Shown: piece after piece, positions 50,842 to 60,008 of the stretch
How the letters are laid out: each line of letters begins with the position of its first letter
Numbering within the stretch: position 1 is the stretch's first letter
DNA from: Halomonas halophila
Lineage (GTDB): Bacteria; Pseudomonadota; Gammaproteobacteria; Pseudomonadales; Halomonadaceae
NCBI RefSeq assembly: GCF_030406665.1
Contig: NZ_CP129121.1
Coordinates: 620,001 to 684,000 of the forward strand
Reading direction: 5' to 3'
DNA length: 64,000 nt
Notes under the pieces: model-generated
What the model saw: only the letters and a program-made list of their open reading frames with translations
Told to the model about the DNA's origin: nothing
Database searches by the model: none
Program-made: the position numbers and the translations under genes

Positions 50842-52269
50842 ATGCAGAGCAATACCAACAACACCTCGCTATTCGACTTCCACGGCAGGCCGCGCCTGCT
50901 CAAGGCGCTGCCGATCTCCCTGCAGCACGTGCTGGCGATGATCGCCGGCGTCATCACCCCACCGATCATCATCGCCGGCGTGGTCGGCGCCACGCCGGCG
51001 GAGAAGCTGCAGCTGATCCAGATCGCGGTGCTGGCCTCCGGGGTCTGCACGCTGTTCCATCTCTACGGGGTGTGGAAGTTCGGCGCCCGGCTGCCGGCGA
51101 TCTTCGGCGTGGGCTTCGCCTACGTGCCGACGCTGATCGCCGTGGGCGGCCAGTTCGGCATCGAGGGCATCCTCGGCGCCCAGCTGATCGGCGGCATCAC
51201 CATGATGGTGGTGGGCTACTTCATCCAGTACATCCGCCACCTCTTTCCGCCGGTGGTGGCGGGCACCGTGGTGCTGGTGATCGGGCTGTCGCTGTACGAC
51301 ATCGCCATCCGCTACATCGCCGGCAGCGGCAACGTCGACGCGCCGCAGTTCGGCGAGCTGAAGAACTGGGGCGTGGGCGCTCTGACCCTGGTGACGGTGC
51401 TGCTGGCCTCCCAGTTCGGCCGCGGGGTGGTCAAGCTGTCGGCGATCATCGTCGGCATCCTGGTCGGCTACCTGGTCGCGCTGCCGCTGGGCATGGTCGA
51501 CTTCGGCCCGGTGGCCAGTGCCGCCTGGGTCGCCGTGCCGACGCCGATGCCGTTCGAGATGGAGTTCCACTCCGCCGCCATCGTCTCGCTGGTGGTGATC
51601 TGCGTGATCAACTCGGTGCAGACCATCGGCGACCTGTCGGCGACCAGCGTGGCCGGCATGAACCGCGAACTGCGGACCCGAGAGCTGACCGGCGGCCTGC
51701 TCGGCAACGGCCTGACCACCGCCGTCAGCGCCTTCTTCGGCGCCCTGCCGACCTCCACCTTCAGCCAGAACGTGGGCATCGTGGCCATGACCAAGGTGAT
51801 CAGCCGCGCCGTGCTGGCCATCGCCGGCGTCTTCATGCTGCTGGCCGGCTTCAGCCCCAAGTTCGGCGCCCTGATGACCACCATTCCCTATCCGGTGCTG
51901 GGCGGCGCCACCATCACAGTGTTCGGGATGATCACCATGACCGGCATCCAACTGCTGACCAAGGACGAGATGTCGGCGCGCAACATGACCATCGTCGGAC
52001 TGGCCCTGGCGCTCAGCCTGGGCATCGCCGCGGTGCCCTCGGCCATCTCCGAGTTCCCGCAGACCCTGCAGAACGTGATCGGCGGGGCGCCGATCGTGGT
52101 CGCGGCGATCACCGCCTTCGTGCTCAACCTGGTGCTGCCGCGTACCACCCTGGCCGACGAGGCCCGGGAGCGTGAGGCCATCGCCGAGGCGGATGCCGCC
52201 GCCGAACAGGCCGCCCGTGGCGAGCCTCGGGCGGACGGCGGCCGAGTCGCCTCCGGCGCCGGCGACTGA
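50842..52269 (+). CDS. Urate/xanthine permease (NCS2 family)
   Basis: A 475-residue, about 14-helix NCS2 (NAT) permease. The family signature Q-N-x-G-x4-T-K is QNVGIVAMTK. It has GVGFAYVPTLIA and PTSTFSQN around the substrate site. The UacT/PucJ/XanQ group takes up urate or xanthine by proton symport. Surrounding genes argue for urate as the main substrate. Promoter with a TGTATACA operator; terminator shared with uraD. Confidence 0.9.
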   Translation: MQSNTNNTSLFDFHGRPRLLKALPISLQHVLAMIAGVITPPIIIAGVVGATPAEKLQLIQIAVLASGVCTLFHLYGVWKFGARLPAIFGVGFAYVPTLIAVGGQFGIEGILGAQLIGGITMMVVGYFIQYIRHLFPPVVAGTVVLVIGLSLYDIAIRYIAGSGNVDAPQFGELKNWGVGALTLVTVLLASQFGRGVVKLSAIIVGILVGYLVALPLGMVDFGPVASAAWVAVPTPMPFEMEFHSAAIVSLVVICVINSVQTIGDLSATSVAGMNRELRTRELTGGLLGNGLTTAVSAFFGALPTSTFSQNVGIVAMTKVISRAVLAIAGVFMLLAGFSPKFGALMTTIPYPVLGGATITVFGMITMTGIQLLTKDEMSARNMTIVGLALALSLGIAAVPSAISEFPQTLQNVIGGAPIVVAAITAFVLNLVLPRTTLADEAREREAIAEADAAAEQAARGEPRADGGRVASGAGD

Positions 52270-52295
52270 CGTTTTCACTCATCCGCGGGCACGTA

Positions 52296-52327
52296 AAAGG
52301 CGCCGCCGGGATTCCGGCGGCGCCTTT
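52296..52327. terminator. Bidirectional terminator, permease / uraD
   Basis: Perfect 14-base-pair stem AAAGGCGCCGCCGG (52296-52309) with 52314-52327, loop GATT, A- and T-runs on either side. Serves both convergent genes. Confidence 0.9.
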
Positions 52328-52357
52328 CTGGTGAGGCGGTTGGCAGCGGCGGGGCGC

Positions 52358-52882
52358 TCAGCCGACCCGTGCCTCCAGCCGGAAGGCGGCGATGCGGTTG
52401 ATTTGCTCGATGGCGGTGCGGCGCTCCTTGTCGAGGCCGTGCTCGAGGCGCGTCTCGAAGGCGGCCAGGATGGCGTGGCGATCGCTGCCCTTGACCGCCA
52501 TCACGAAGGGAAAGCCGAAGCGCTGCTTGTAGGCGGCGTTCAGGCGCTCGAAGCGAGCCATCTCCTCCGGCGTGCACTGGTCGAGGCCGGCGCCGGCCTG
52601 CTCGCGGGTGGAATCATCGGTGAGATCGCCGGCGATGGCGGCCTTGCCGGCCAGGTCCGGGTGGGCGTGGATCACCTCGAGCTGGCGCTCAGGGTCGGCC
52701 TCGTTCAGCACCCGGCCCATGGCCGCGGCCAGGCCCTCGGGGCTGTCCTGCTCGGTGCCCAGGCCGCGCTGCCAGGCCAGCTCGGCCACCCAGGGCGAAT
52801 GCTCGTAGATGTCGCCGAACTGCTCGACGAAGGCGGCGCGGTCCAGCTGGCTGGGGCGCGGGGAAAGCGTCTTGTGGTTCAT
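52358..52882 (-). CDS. uraD: OHCU decarboxylase
   Basis: Converts 2-oxo-4-hydroxy-4-carboxy-5-ureidoimidazoline (OHCU) to S-allantoin. The 174-residue protein carries the catalytic His in VIHAHPDLAGK and the FGFPFVMAVKG motif of UraD. It is divergent from uraH, whose product it uses; a TGTATACA site sits in the gap. Confidence 0.93.
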   Translation of the reverse strand: MNHKTLSPRPSQLDRAAFVEQFGDIYEHSPWVAELAWQRGLGTEQDSPEGLAAAMGRVLNEADPERQLEVIHAHPDLAGKAAIAGDLTDDSTREQAGAGLDQCTPEEMARFERLNAAYKQRFGFPFVMAVKGSDRHAILAAFETRLEHGLDKERRTAIEQINRIAAFRLEARVG

Positions 52883-52937
52883 GCTCGGGTCTCCGTGATG
52901 GACGTCGATGTGGTCCGTCTCAGGGTAGCGATAAAAG

Positions 52938-52945
52938 TGTATACA
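52938..52945. promoter_or_regulatory. TGTATACA operator between uraD and uraH
   Basis: TGTATACA overlaps a TACAAT -10 candidate (52942-52947) in the uraD/uraH divergent region, 56 bases before the uraD start on the minus strand. Can repress both directions. Confidence 0.65.
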
Positions 52946-53106
52946 ATAAAGTGTTTGAAATGTACGCTATCCAAGGCTAGAACTGTTGATAGACGTGATG
53001 CCCGCGCCATGGGGCGTCATCACAGGATATACGCCGGCCGGATCGGCGCCCGGTTTCGGGCCCCGAAGGACGACGGCGGCACACCACAACACGCGAGGAG
53101 ACGACG

Positions 53107-53460
53107 ATGGGCTATCTCACCACCCACGTGCTGGATACCTCCCTGGGCCTGCCGGGCGAGGGCATCCGCATCGAGATCTACCGCCTGACGGGCGGCGAGC
53201 GCCAGCGGCTCGGCGAGGTCGTGACCAACGACGACGGCCGCTGCGACGCGCCGCTGCTGGAGGGCGAGGTCTTCGTCGCCGGCGAGTACGAGCTGGTCTT
53301 CCATGCCGGCGAGTACCTGGACCGCCGCGGCGTGGCCGCGGACGGGCCGCGCTTCCTCGACGTGATCCCGTTGCGCTTCGGCGTCGCCGATGCCTCGCAG
53401 CACTATCACGTGCCGCTGCTGCTCTCGCCGTACAGCTACTCCACGTATAGGGGTAGCTAG
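53107..53460 (+). CDS. uraH: 5-hydroxyisourate hydrolase
   Basis: A 117-residue transthyretin-like enzyme that opens 5-hydroxyisourate to OHCU. Signatures: LTTHVLDTSLGLPG at the N-terminus (catalytic His) and the C-terminal YRGS. The start is supported by GAGGAG. It is followed 64 bases later by puuD, which makes its substrate. Confidence 0.95.
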   Translation: MGYLTTHVLDTSLGLPGEGIRIEIYRLTGGERQRLGEVVTNDDGRCDAPLLEGEVFVAGEYELVFHAGEYLDRRGVAADGPRFLDVIPLRFGVADASQHYHVPLLLSPYSYSTYRGS

Positions 53461-53524
53461 GAAACCCGCCTCGCCCCCTCTCCGACCTCAACAACAATCG
53501 CACCATTCCAACGAGGCCTGACCG

Positions 53525-54787
53525 ATGGAAGCCTACTTTCTGGACTTCGCCAACCTCCTGCTGAGGTGGCTGCACGTGATCGCCGCCGTGGCCTGGATCG
53601 GCGAGTCGATCTACTTCGTGATGCTCGACAACAGCCTGCGCCCGCCCAAGGCGGCGGAGGACCAGCAGAAGGGCGTGTTCGGCGAGATGTGGGCCGTGCA
53701 CGGCGGTGGCTTCTATCACAACCAGAAGTACGCCAGCGCGCCGGCCAAGCTGCCGGCGGACCTGCACTGGTCGTTCTGGAAGGCCTACACCACCTGGCTG
53801 TCGGGCTTCGGGCTGTTCGTGCTGCTCTATATGGCCAACCCCGGCTTCTATCTGGTCAACCCGGGCAGCAGCTGGGAATGGGCCGCCAACCTCACCGGCT
53901 GGCAGGCCAACATCGTGGCCCTGGCGTTCCTGCTCGGCGGCTGGGTGGTGTACAACGAGATGTGCAAGCGCATCAGCCCCAACATGGAGCGCGACGGCCT
54001 CTTGAGCCTCGGCGTGGCGGTGCTGATGGTCGTGGTCGCCTACCTGAGCAGCCAGATCTTCGCCGGCCGCGCGGCCTTCCTGCTCACCGGCGCGGTGATG
54101 GCCACCGCCATGTCGGCCAACGTCTTCTTCTGGATCATCCCCGGCCAGCGTCGCATGGTGAAGGCGATGAAGGCCGGCGAGACGCCCAACCCGCTCGACG
54201 GCAAGCGCGGCAAGCAGCGCTCGGTGCACAACACCTACTTCACGCTGCCGGTAGTGCTGCTGATGCTCAGCAACCACTACTCCTTCACCTACACCCATGA
54301 GCTGTCCTGGGTGATCATGTCGCTGTTCATCTTCGCCGGCGCCCTGATCCGACAGTTCTTCGTGCTGATGCACGCCGGCCAGACCAGGCCCGCCTATCCC
54401 GCGGCCGGGGTGGCGCTGATCCTGGTGGCGGTGTGGATCGGCGCGCCGAGCGGTGCCGGCAATGCCGCGCCGATGGCCGCTGGTGAGACAAATGGCGAGA
54501 CCGATGGCCGGGCCGTTGCCGCCGAGGAAGCGACCGTCGCTTCCGGCGGCCCCCTGGACGAGATCCACGGCATCATGGAGCGGCGCTGTGCGTCCTGCCA
54601 CGCCCAGCATCCTACCCATGAGGCCTTCACGGCACCGCCCGCCGGCGTGGCCCTGGAGACCCGGGAGCAGCTGCTGCGCCAGGCCGACCAGGTCAAGCAG
54701 GTGGTGGCGAGCGGCTACATGCCGCTGGGCAACCTGACCCAGATGACCGACGAGGAACGCGCCAGCATCGCCGCCTGGACGCCCTGA
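53525..54787 (+). CDS. puuD: Urate hydroxylase PuuD
   Basis: A 420-residue membrane enzyme that oxidises urate to 5-hydroxyisourate. Eight or nine helices (residues 1 to about 320) carry the PuuD body (WLHVIAAVAWIGESIYF, FGEMWAVHGGGFYH). The C-terminal periplasmic domain has a haem-c site, C355-A-S-C358-H359, that passes electrons to the respiratory chain. No uricase or xanthine-type route is present, so this is the urate oxidising step. Terminator follows. Confidence 0.93.
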   Translation: MEAYFLDFANLLLRWLHVIAAVAWIGESIYFVMLDNSLRPPKAAEDQQKGVFGEMWAVHGGGFYHNQKYASAPAKLPADLHWSFWKAYTTWLSGFGLFVLLYMANPGFYLVNPGSSWEWAANLTGWQANIVALAFLLGGWVVYNEMCKRISPNMERDGLLSLGVAVLMVVVAYLSSQIFAGRAAFLLTGAVMATAMSANVFFWIIPGQRRMVKAMKAGETPNPLDGKRGKQRSVHNTYFTLPVVLLMLSNHYSFTYTHELSWVIMSLFIFAGALIRQFFVLMHAGQTRPAYPAAGVALILVAVWIGAPSGAGNAAPMAAGETNGETDGRAVAAEEATVASGGPLDEIHGIMERRCASCHAQHPTHEAFTAPPAGVALETREQLLRQADQVKQVVASGYMPLGNLTQMTDEERASIAAWTP

Positions 54788-54808
54788 GCCCGGGCCGGCT
54801 CGCGGGAT

Positions 54809-54841
54809 CGACCGCCGCCCGTCGCCGACGGGCGGCGGTCG
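54809..54841 (+). terminator. Hairpin after puuD
   Basis: Perfect 15-base-pair stem CGACCGCCGCCCGTC (54809-54823) with 54827-54841, loop GCC. Only a short T content follows (TCTCGTT). Confidence 0.7.
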
Positions 54842-54858
54842 TCTCGTTGGGGAAAAAG

Positions 54859-54866
54859 CGTATACA
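54859..54866. promoter_or_regulatory. CGTATACA operator before gntR
   Basis: CGTATACA differs from the consensus by one base, 36 bases before the GntR start and overlapping a TACAAT -10 candidate (54863-54868). It suggests the regulator controls itself. Confidence 0.6.
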
Positions 54867-54901
54867 ATGTGCGTCATGAGTCGTCAGGAGGTGAGCCATT
54901 C

Positions 54902-55642
54902 ATGAGTCAGCGCCAGGTCGATGCCGAGCGCAAGCCGGCCTCGGGGAGCGGGCGTCCCGGCAAGAACGGTGACGGCGCCGAGCGCCACGAGGCGATCCAT
55001 CGCTCGATCAGCGATGCGATCATCGAGCACCGTCTCAAGCCGGGGGCGCGGCTGCGCGAGGACGCCCTGTCGGAGGTCTTCGGCATCAGCCGCACCGGCA
55101 TCCGCAAGATCCTGCAGCGTCTGGCCCTGGAACAGCTGGTCACCCTCACCCCGCGGCGCGGGGCCAGCGTGACCCGGCCCACCGCCGAGGAGGCCAAGGA
55201 CGTCTTCGATGCGCGGCAAATGGTCGAGTGCGGGCTGATGCCCGAGGTCGCCCGGCGCATCACCGCCGCCGATCTGGAGCGGCTGCGCGACATGGAGCGC
55301 GAGGAGCGCCAGGCCCTGAAGGCCGGCGAACAGAGCAGCGCGATCAAGCTTTCCGCGGCCTTCCATGGCGAGCTGGCGCGGCTCTCCGGCAACGACACCC
55401 TGGCGACCTTCGTCGAGCAGCTTTGTTCGCGCTCCTCGCTGATCCTCGCCGTCTACGGCAACGCCGGCCACCTGGGCTGCGAGTCCCACGACCACGATGC
55501 CCTGCTGCGCTACCTGGAGCAGGGCGATGGCGAGCGTGCCCGTGCCTTCATGAGCCGCCACCTCAAGGCCATCGAGGCCTCGCTGTCGATCCACGAGCCC
55601 GCGGACGAGGCCCCGGATCTCTACGAGATCTTCTCCGGCTGA
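54902..55642 (+). CDS. GntR-family regulator of the purine island (FadR/VanR type)
   Basis: A 246-residue GntR protein with a long charged N-terminus (about 40 residues). The winged HTH covers about 45-100 (DALSEVFGISRTGIRKIL, ending RRGASVTRP). The C-terminal FCD domain (about 105-235) has histidines in FHGELARLSGN, ESHDHDALL and RHLKAIE, likely ligands for a metal or effector. ATG 54902 follows GGAGG. It lies between puuD and the convergent NCS1 gene and is the only regulator in the island, hence the best candidate for the TGTATACA sites. The effector may be urate, allantoin or a product. Confidence 0.85.
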   Translation: MSQRQVDAERKPASGSGRPGKNGDGAERHEAIHRSISDAIIEHRLKPGARLREDALSEVFGISRTGIRKILQRLALEQLVTLTPRRGASVTRPTAEEAKDVFDARQMVECGLMPEVARRITAADLERLRDMEREERQALKAGEQSSAIKLSAAFHGELARLSGNDTLATFVEQLCSRSSLILAVYGNAGHLGCESHDHDALLRYLEQGDGERARAFMSRHLKAIEASLSIHEPADEAPDLYEIFSG

Positions 55643-55687
55643 GTCACCGTCCTTTCGACGTCCCGAATCCGACGCCCTGAAATGCCT

Positions 55688-55724
55688 GCGCCCCGGCCAC
55701 TGTCTGTCACAGGGGCCGGGGCGC
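55688..55724. terminator. Hairpin between gntR and the NCS1 gene
   Basis: 11-base-pair stem GCGCCCCGGCC (55688-55698) with 55714-55724, 15-base loop. Serves convergent transcripts. Confidence 0.5.
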
Positions 55725-55756
55725 GTGCGTTGCGGCGGCGACCGGGTCGCCGCTGA

Positions 55757-57217
55757 TCAGGCGGGTTGAGCGGCCGGCAGGCGCTGGCCGCGCATCAGCA
55801 GGAAGTAGAGGAGCCCGCCGAGCCCGGCGCCGAGCAGCCAGGCATAGCCGCCCAAGGCCTCCAGCGCCGGCACCCACACCGAGGCAATCGAGAACAGCGC
55901 GGCCAGGGCGAAGGCGGCGATGGCGCGCTTGTTCCAGCCCTTCACGTAGTGATAGGCGCCGTCCGGAGCGCTGGAGAACATGTCCTGCAGGTCCAGGCGT
56001 TGGCGCTTCACCACGTAGTAGTCGACCACGATGATGCCGTAGAAGGGCGCGACGACGGCTCCCAGGGCGTTGACGAATCCGGCGACGCCGATATCGCTGA
56101 TCAAGGACACCCACAGCGCGCCGACGAAGAAGGCGATGATGGCGGTGATCAGGCCGCCGAGGCGGAAGCTGACCTTGCTCGGGAAGAGGTTGGCCAGGTC
56201 ATAGGCCGGCGGAATGAAGTTGGCGACCAGGTTGATGCCCACGGTGGCGGCGAAGAAGGTCAGGGCGGCGACGATGGTCAGCGGCAGCGAGTCGACCCGC
56301 TCGATGATGTCCGAGGGATTGGTCAGCGTCTCGCCGAACAGCACCAGGGTGCCGGCGGTGATGATCAGGGCGATGAAGGAGAAGAAGGCCACGTTGAGCG
56401 GCAGGCCCACCAGGTTGCCGAGCTTCATCTCGCGCTCGCTCTTCACGAAGCGGGTGAAGTCACCGAAGTTGATCACCACCGCGGCGAAGTAGGCGATCAT
56501 GGTGCCGGTGATGGCCAGGAAGGCGCCGATCGCACTGCCGTGATAGTCGCTCTGGCCCTCGAAGATGCTGCCGACCGCGGGCAGCAGCTCGTCGCCGGCC
56601 TTGACCCAGACGACGATCATCAGCGCCACCATCACCACGTAGACCAGCGGCCCGGCCCAGTTCAGGAAGTGCTTGATGCGCTCGATGCCGGCCCAGAACA
56701 TCGCCATCTGGAAGGCCCACACGATCACGAACGACAGCCAGCCCAGCGCCGACATGCCGAGGAACTGGCCACCCGGATCGCCGAACAGCGACGTCAGCAG
56801 CAGTTTCATGGCGGTGGAGGCGAAGTAGGTCTGCACGCCGTACCAGAAGATGCCGATCACGGCGCGCAGCATGGCCGGCAGGTTGGCGCCGTGCACGCCC
56901 ATGCTGGCACGGATCATCACCGGAAAGGGCACGCCGTACTTGACGCTGGGCTTGCCGGTCAGGTTGACCAGCCCCATCACCACCACGCCGGCGAGGATGA
57001 TCGCCGCCATCACCGCCCAGCCATTGAGGCCGTAGGAGATGAACAGCGAGGCCGCCAGGGTGTAGCCGAACAGGCTCTGGATGTCGTTCGACCAGACGTT
57101 GAAGATCTCGAACCAGCCCCAGTTTCGATCGCGCTTCTTGATCGGGGCCAGGTCGTCGTTATAGAGGCGCGGATCAATGCGCCGGATTTCCAGCTCTTTG
57201 TCGGTCAGGTCCGTCAT
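55757..57217 (-). CDS. NCS1-family permease (allantoin/uracil type), copy 1
   Basis: A 486-residue, 12-helix permease of the NCS1 (nucleobase:cation symport-1) family. It begins with a typical NCS1 N-terminus (DPRLYNDDLAPIKKRDRNWGWFEIFNVW) and has YGVPFPVMIRASMGVHGANLPA and the substrate-loop segments. Family members carry allantoin, hydantoins, cytosine, uracil or thiamine. It is last in a run of racemase, NCS1, NCS1 genes on the minus strand. Most likely substrates are allantoin or a related ureide. Confidence 0.87.
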   Translation of the reverse strand: MTDLTDKELEIRRIDPRLYNDDLAPIKKRDRNWGWFEIFNVWSNDIQSLFGYTLAASLFISYGLNGWAVMAAIILAGVVVMGLVNLTGKPSVKYGVPFPVMIRASMGVHGANLPAMLRAVIGIFWYGVQTYFASTAMKLLLTSLFGDPGGQFLGMSALGWLSFVIVWAFQMAMFWAGIERIKHFLNWAGPLVYVVMVALMIVVWVKAGDELLPAVGSIFEGQSDYHGSAIGAFLAITGTMIAYFAAVVINFGDFTRFVKSEREMKLGNLVGLPLNVAFFSFIALIITAGTLVLFGETLTNPSDIIERVDSLPLTIVAALTFFAATVGINLVANFIPPAYDLANLFPSKVSFRLGGLITAIIAFFVGALWVSLISDIGVAGFVNALGAVVAPFYGIIVVDYYVVKRQRLDLQDMFSSAPDGAYHYVKGWNKRAIAAFALAALFSIASVWVPALEALGGYAWLLGAGLGGLLYFLLMRGQRLPAAQPA

Positions 57218-57316
57218 GGGATGGCCTTGGTCTCTTGTTTTGAATGACGACGATGAAAAACGGCCCGCCCCGAAGGAGAGGGCTGCGTGCCCGGGCGTGC
57301 CGCCCGGGCGCGAGGA

Positions 57317-58672
57317 TCAGTCGCGGAAGCGCTGGCAGGGGCCCCAGTGCTTCATCAGCAGGAAGTAGGTCAGTCCGGCGGGAATCAGGCTGGCGTACCA
57401 GGACACGGTGGAGACGCTGAAGGCCGCGATCACGCCCACCGCGGTGGCGATCAGCGCCGCATGGTTGACGCCACGATAGGGGCCCTCGGCGTCGTAGAGC
57501 TTGCCGAGGTCCAGGGTGCGGCGACGGATCAGGTAGTAGTCCACCACCAGCACCGCGAAGATCGGGCCCAGGAAGGCGGAGTAGGTCTGCACGAAGATCT
57601 GCAGGCCGGTCGCGGATTCGTCCTTGACCAGTTCCCAGGGGAAGGTGGCGAAGGCCAGCAGGCCGACGATCACGGTGGCGGTGCGATACTTCAGCTTGAA
57701 GGCGTCCATCAGCACGTAGGTCGGCGGCACCACGTTGTTGAGCACGTTGGTGGTGACCTGGGCGAAGGCGATGAACAGCAGCGTGGTCATCAGCAGCGGG
57801 GTGTTGTCCACGGCGTTGGCGAACACCTTGATGGGGTCGGCGACGCCGGTGGCCTCGGAGACCATGTAGCCGATCAGGCCCATGAACAGGGTGCAGGGCA
57901 GGATCGACATGGCGTAGAGGGTGGTCAGCAGCCCCGGGCCGCTGCCTTCCTTGTGCTCGCGGGAATAGTCGCTGACGTTGAGCATCATGGTGCTGTAGAT
58001 GCCCAGGAACAGCATGGTGGCGCCCCAGAAGGGCATGCCCCAGGAGCCTTCCATGGTCAGCATGCTGGCCGAGAGCTCGTCGCCGTAGCGTTGCACGGTG
58101 CTGTAGAACATGTAGACCAGCGAGGCCAGGATGAAGGCGCTGCCGATGTTCTCCAGCCACTTGATGCCCTGGAAGCCCAGCACCGAGAGGCCGATCTGCA
58201 GGAACTGGAAGGCGATGAAGAAGAAGATCAGGTTGTCGAAGCCGAACAGGGTCGCCGAGACCATGTTCAGGGCGCCGGCGCCGATCCAGCTCTGGAAGCC
58301 GTACCAGACGATGGCCGGCACGGCCCGCACCAGCCCCGGCAGGCGGGTGCCGGAGAAGCCGAAGGCGCTGCGCGCCTGGACCATGAACGGAATGCCGTAC
58401 TTGTAGCCGGCGGCGCCGTTCAGCGCCAGGGCGATGCCGATCACGAAACAGCCGATGGCGATCGCCAGGGTGGCCTGGAGCAGGTTCAGCGTGCCGACCA
58501 CGCTGGAGCCCATGGTGAAGGTACCGATCGAGACGCAGCCGCCGAACCAGGCCAGCAGGTAGGAGGTGCGTCCCATGATGCGGGTCTGCTGCGGGGCCAG
58601 TGACTCGTGGCCGGCCCCCTTGGTGTGATGGGCGGAATCGTCCGTGTTGGAGCGTGAAGTCGAGAGGCTCAT
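57317..58672 (-). CDS. NCS1-family permease, copy 2
   Basis: A 451-residue NCS1 permease, only distantly related to its neighbour: YLLAWFGGCVSIGTFTMGS and YKYGIPFMVQARSAFGFSG resemble cytosine/purine permeases more than the allantoin group. Located 99 bases before the other NCS1 gene and 83 bases after the racemase, probably co-transcribed. A division of labour is likely, for example allantoin and a purine base. Confidence 0.85.
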   Translation of the reverse strand: MSLSTSRSNTDDSAHHTKGAGHESLAPQQTRIMGRTSYLLAWFGGCVSIGTFTMGSSVVGTLNLLQATLAIAIGCFVIGIALALNGAAGYKYGIPFMVQARSAFGFSGTRLPGLVRAVPAIVWYGFQSWIGAGALNMVSATLFGFDNLIFFFIAFQFLQIGLSVLGFQGIKWLENIGSAFILASLVYMFYSTVQRYGDELSASMLTMEGSWGMPFWGATMLFLGIYSTMMLNVSDYSREHKEGSGPGLLTTLYAMSILPCTLFMGLIGYMVSEATGVADPIKVFANAVDNTPLLMTTLLFIAFAQVTTNVLNNVVPPTYVLMDAFKLKYRTATVIVGLLAFATFPWELVKDESATGLQIFVQTYSAFLGPIFAVLVVDYYLIRRRTLDLGKLYDAEGPYRGVNHAALIATAVGVIAAFSVSTVSWYASLIPAGLTYFLLMKHWGPCQRFRD

Positions 58673-58755
58673 GGTGGGATCCTCGCTAAGGGTGCCGTGA
58701 TTGTGGTTATTGTCCGCACGGGGCGGTGGTGGGCGCCGCCAGTCGGCGCCGGGGC

Positions 58756-59517
58756 TCAGCGTGTCTCGTCGTTGCCCGATGCTTCATGGTCCGAGAAGTG
58801 GGCGTAGCGGCCGATGAAGGGCTTGGGCCGCGGGAAGGCCAGGTCGCCGACCTTGCTGGTGCCCAGTCCCAGGCCGACCAGCGCCTCGGTCAGCTTGACC
58901 GCCGCGGTCACGCCCTCGACCACCGGCAGGCCCACGGCCTCGGCGATCTCGTCAGTGAGATCGGCCATGCCGCCGCAGCCCAGCACCAGGGCGCCGATGC
59001 CGTCCTCGTCGCGGGCGCGGCGGCCTTCCTCGATGATCCGTGTCAGTGCCGCATCGCCGTCGTCTTCCAGGTCGAGCACCGGGATCTCGGCGGCGCGGAC
59101 CCGACGGCAGTGGTGGCGGAATCCATACTGCTCGAGCAGGTGCTCGGCGATGATGCCGGTGCGGCCCAGGGTGGTGACCACCGAGAAGCGGGTGCTGATC
59201 AGGGTGGCCATGTGGAAGGCCGCCTCGGCGATGCCGATCACAGGGGCCCGGGTCAGCTCGCGGGCGGCCAGCAGGCCGGGGTCGCCGAAGCAGGCGATGA
59301 TGTAGGCGTCCACGCCATCGCGTTCGCCCGCCGCGACTTCCTCGAGCACGCCCGTGGCGCTGATCGCCTCGTCGAAGTGGCTCTCGATGGAAACCGGGCC
59401 ATGGGCCGGCTGGGTGGCGCTGATGAGGGTGCCGGGGGAGGCGATGGCCTGGGCGGCGTGGCCGATGGTGTCGGTCATGCCGCGGGTGGTATTGGGGTTG
59501 ATGACGCGAATCTGCAT
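58756..59517 (-). CDS. Allantoin/hydantoin racemase (Asp/Glu racemase family)
   Basis: A 253-residue cofactor-free racemase. Catalytic cysteines C76 (IIACFGDPG) and C181 (LVLGCGGM) are at the same numbers as in characterised hydantoin racemases. Starts MQIRVINPNTT, a hallmark of the group. In an allantoin cluster it would interconvert R- and S-allantoin (HpxA role), rescuing spontaneous R-allantoin for the S-specific route. ATG 59517 follows GGAG; the upstream frame is noncoding. Two operator-like sites lie 24 and 45 bases upstream. Confidence 0.85.
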   Translation of the reverse strand: MQIRVINPNTTRGMTDTIGHAAQAIASPGTLISATQPAHGPVSIESHFDEAISATGVLEEVAAGERDGVDAYIIACFGDPGLLAARELTRAPVIGIAEAAFHMATLISTRFSVVTTLGRTGIIAEHLLEQYGFRHHCRRVRAAEIPVLDLEDDGDAALTRIIEEGRRARDEDGIGALVLGCGGMADLTDEIAEAVGLPVVEGVTAAVKLTEALVGLGLGTSKVGDLAFPRPKPFIGRYAHFSDHEASGNDETR

Positions 59518-59540
59518 GGGATCTCCGGCTTTGATTATCT

Positions 59541-59550
59541 TTGTGAACAA
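59541..59550. promoter_or_regulatory. TTGTGAACAA operator-like site
   Basis: TTGT-GA-ACAA, 24 bases before the racemase start. Arms match the island consensus; the centre differs. Confidence 0.5.
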
Positions 59551-59561
59551 GGGAGATTTTC

Positions 59562-59573
59562 TTTGTACACAAA
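59562..59573. promoter_or_regulatory. TTTGTACACAAA operator-like site
   Basis: TTTGT-AC-ACAAA, 45 bases before the racemase start and 11 bases after the first site. The pair could hold two dimers in tandem. Confidence 0.55.
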
Positions 59574-59690
59574 ATAGGCCCAATCCCCGTCGGAAATCAA
59601 GGTGCCTCCGGAACCGGTGGAATGCTTTATTACCCCTTGATAAACAGTATCTTGGGAATATTCCAAGAACACCATTGTGTCGTCATTTAT

Positions 59691-59698
59691 TGTATACA
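59691..59698. promoter_or_regulatory. TGTATACA site in the racemase/puuE region
   Basis: Central box in the divergent region, with ATTGTATACATT context. Confidence 0.55.
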
Positions 59699-59845
59699 TT
59701 CTTTGGTCTTCAGAATTTGAGGTGATCGGATGTCCATCGAGGTCATCACCCGTCGGATATCGCTTCATGTGCCACCAGGGCGAGATAGCTGCTCCGGTCA
59801 TCGGTTGGAAGGGCGGCGTCGGGTGGGGATTGGCAATCCGGATGT

Positions 59846-59859
59846 TTTTGTATACAAAA
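59846..59859. promoter_or_regulatory. TTTTGTATACAAAA palindrome
   Basis: A perfect 14-base palindrome, the longest version of the island's operator and probably its strongest site. Confidence 0.7.
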
Positions 59860-60000
59860 TAGAGGGCGAGCCGTGAGGGCTGATCGCGTGCCGTCGCCAT
59901 GGCGGCCGGAAGTATTGTCTCGGATCCCGGAGAACGCCGGGGCGCACCGAGGACGGCGCAGGCTGCTTGCAAGCAAGGTGAGCACACCCTAGAATTTAAT

Positions 60001-60008
60001 TGTATACA
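60001..60008. promoter_or_regulatory. TGTATACA operator before puuE
   Basis: TGTATACA in the puuE leader, 109 bases before the start codon. Confidence 0.6.
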
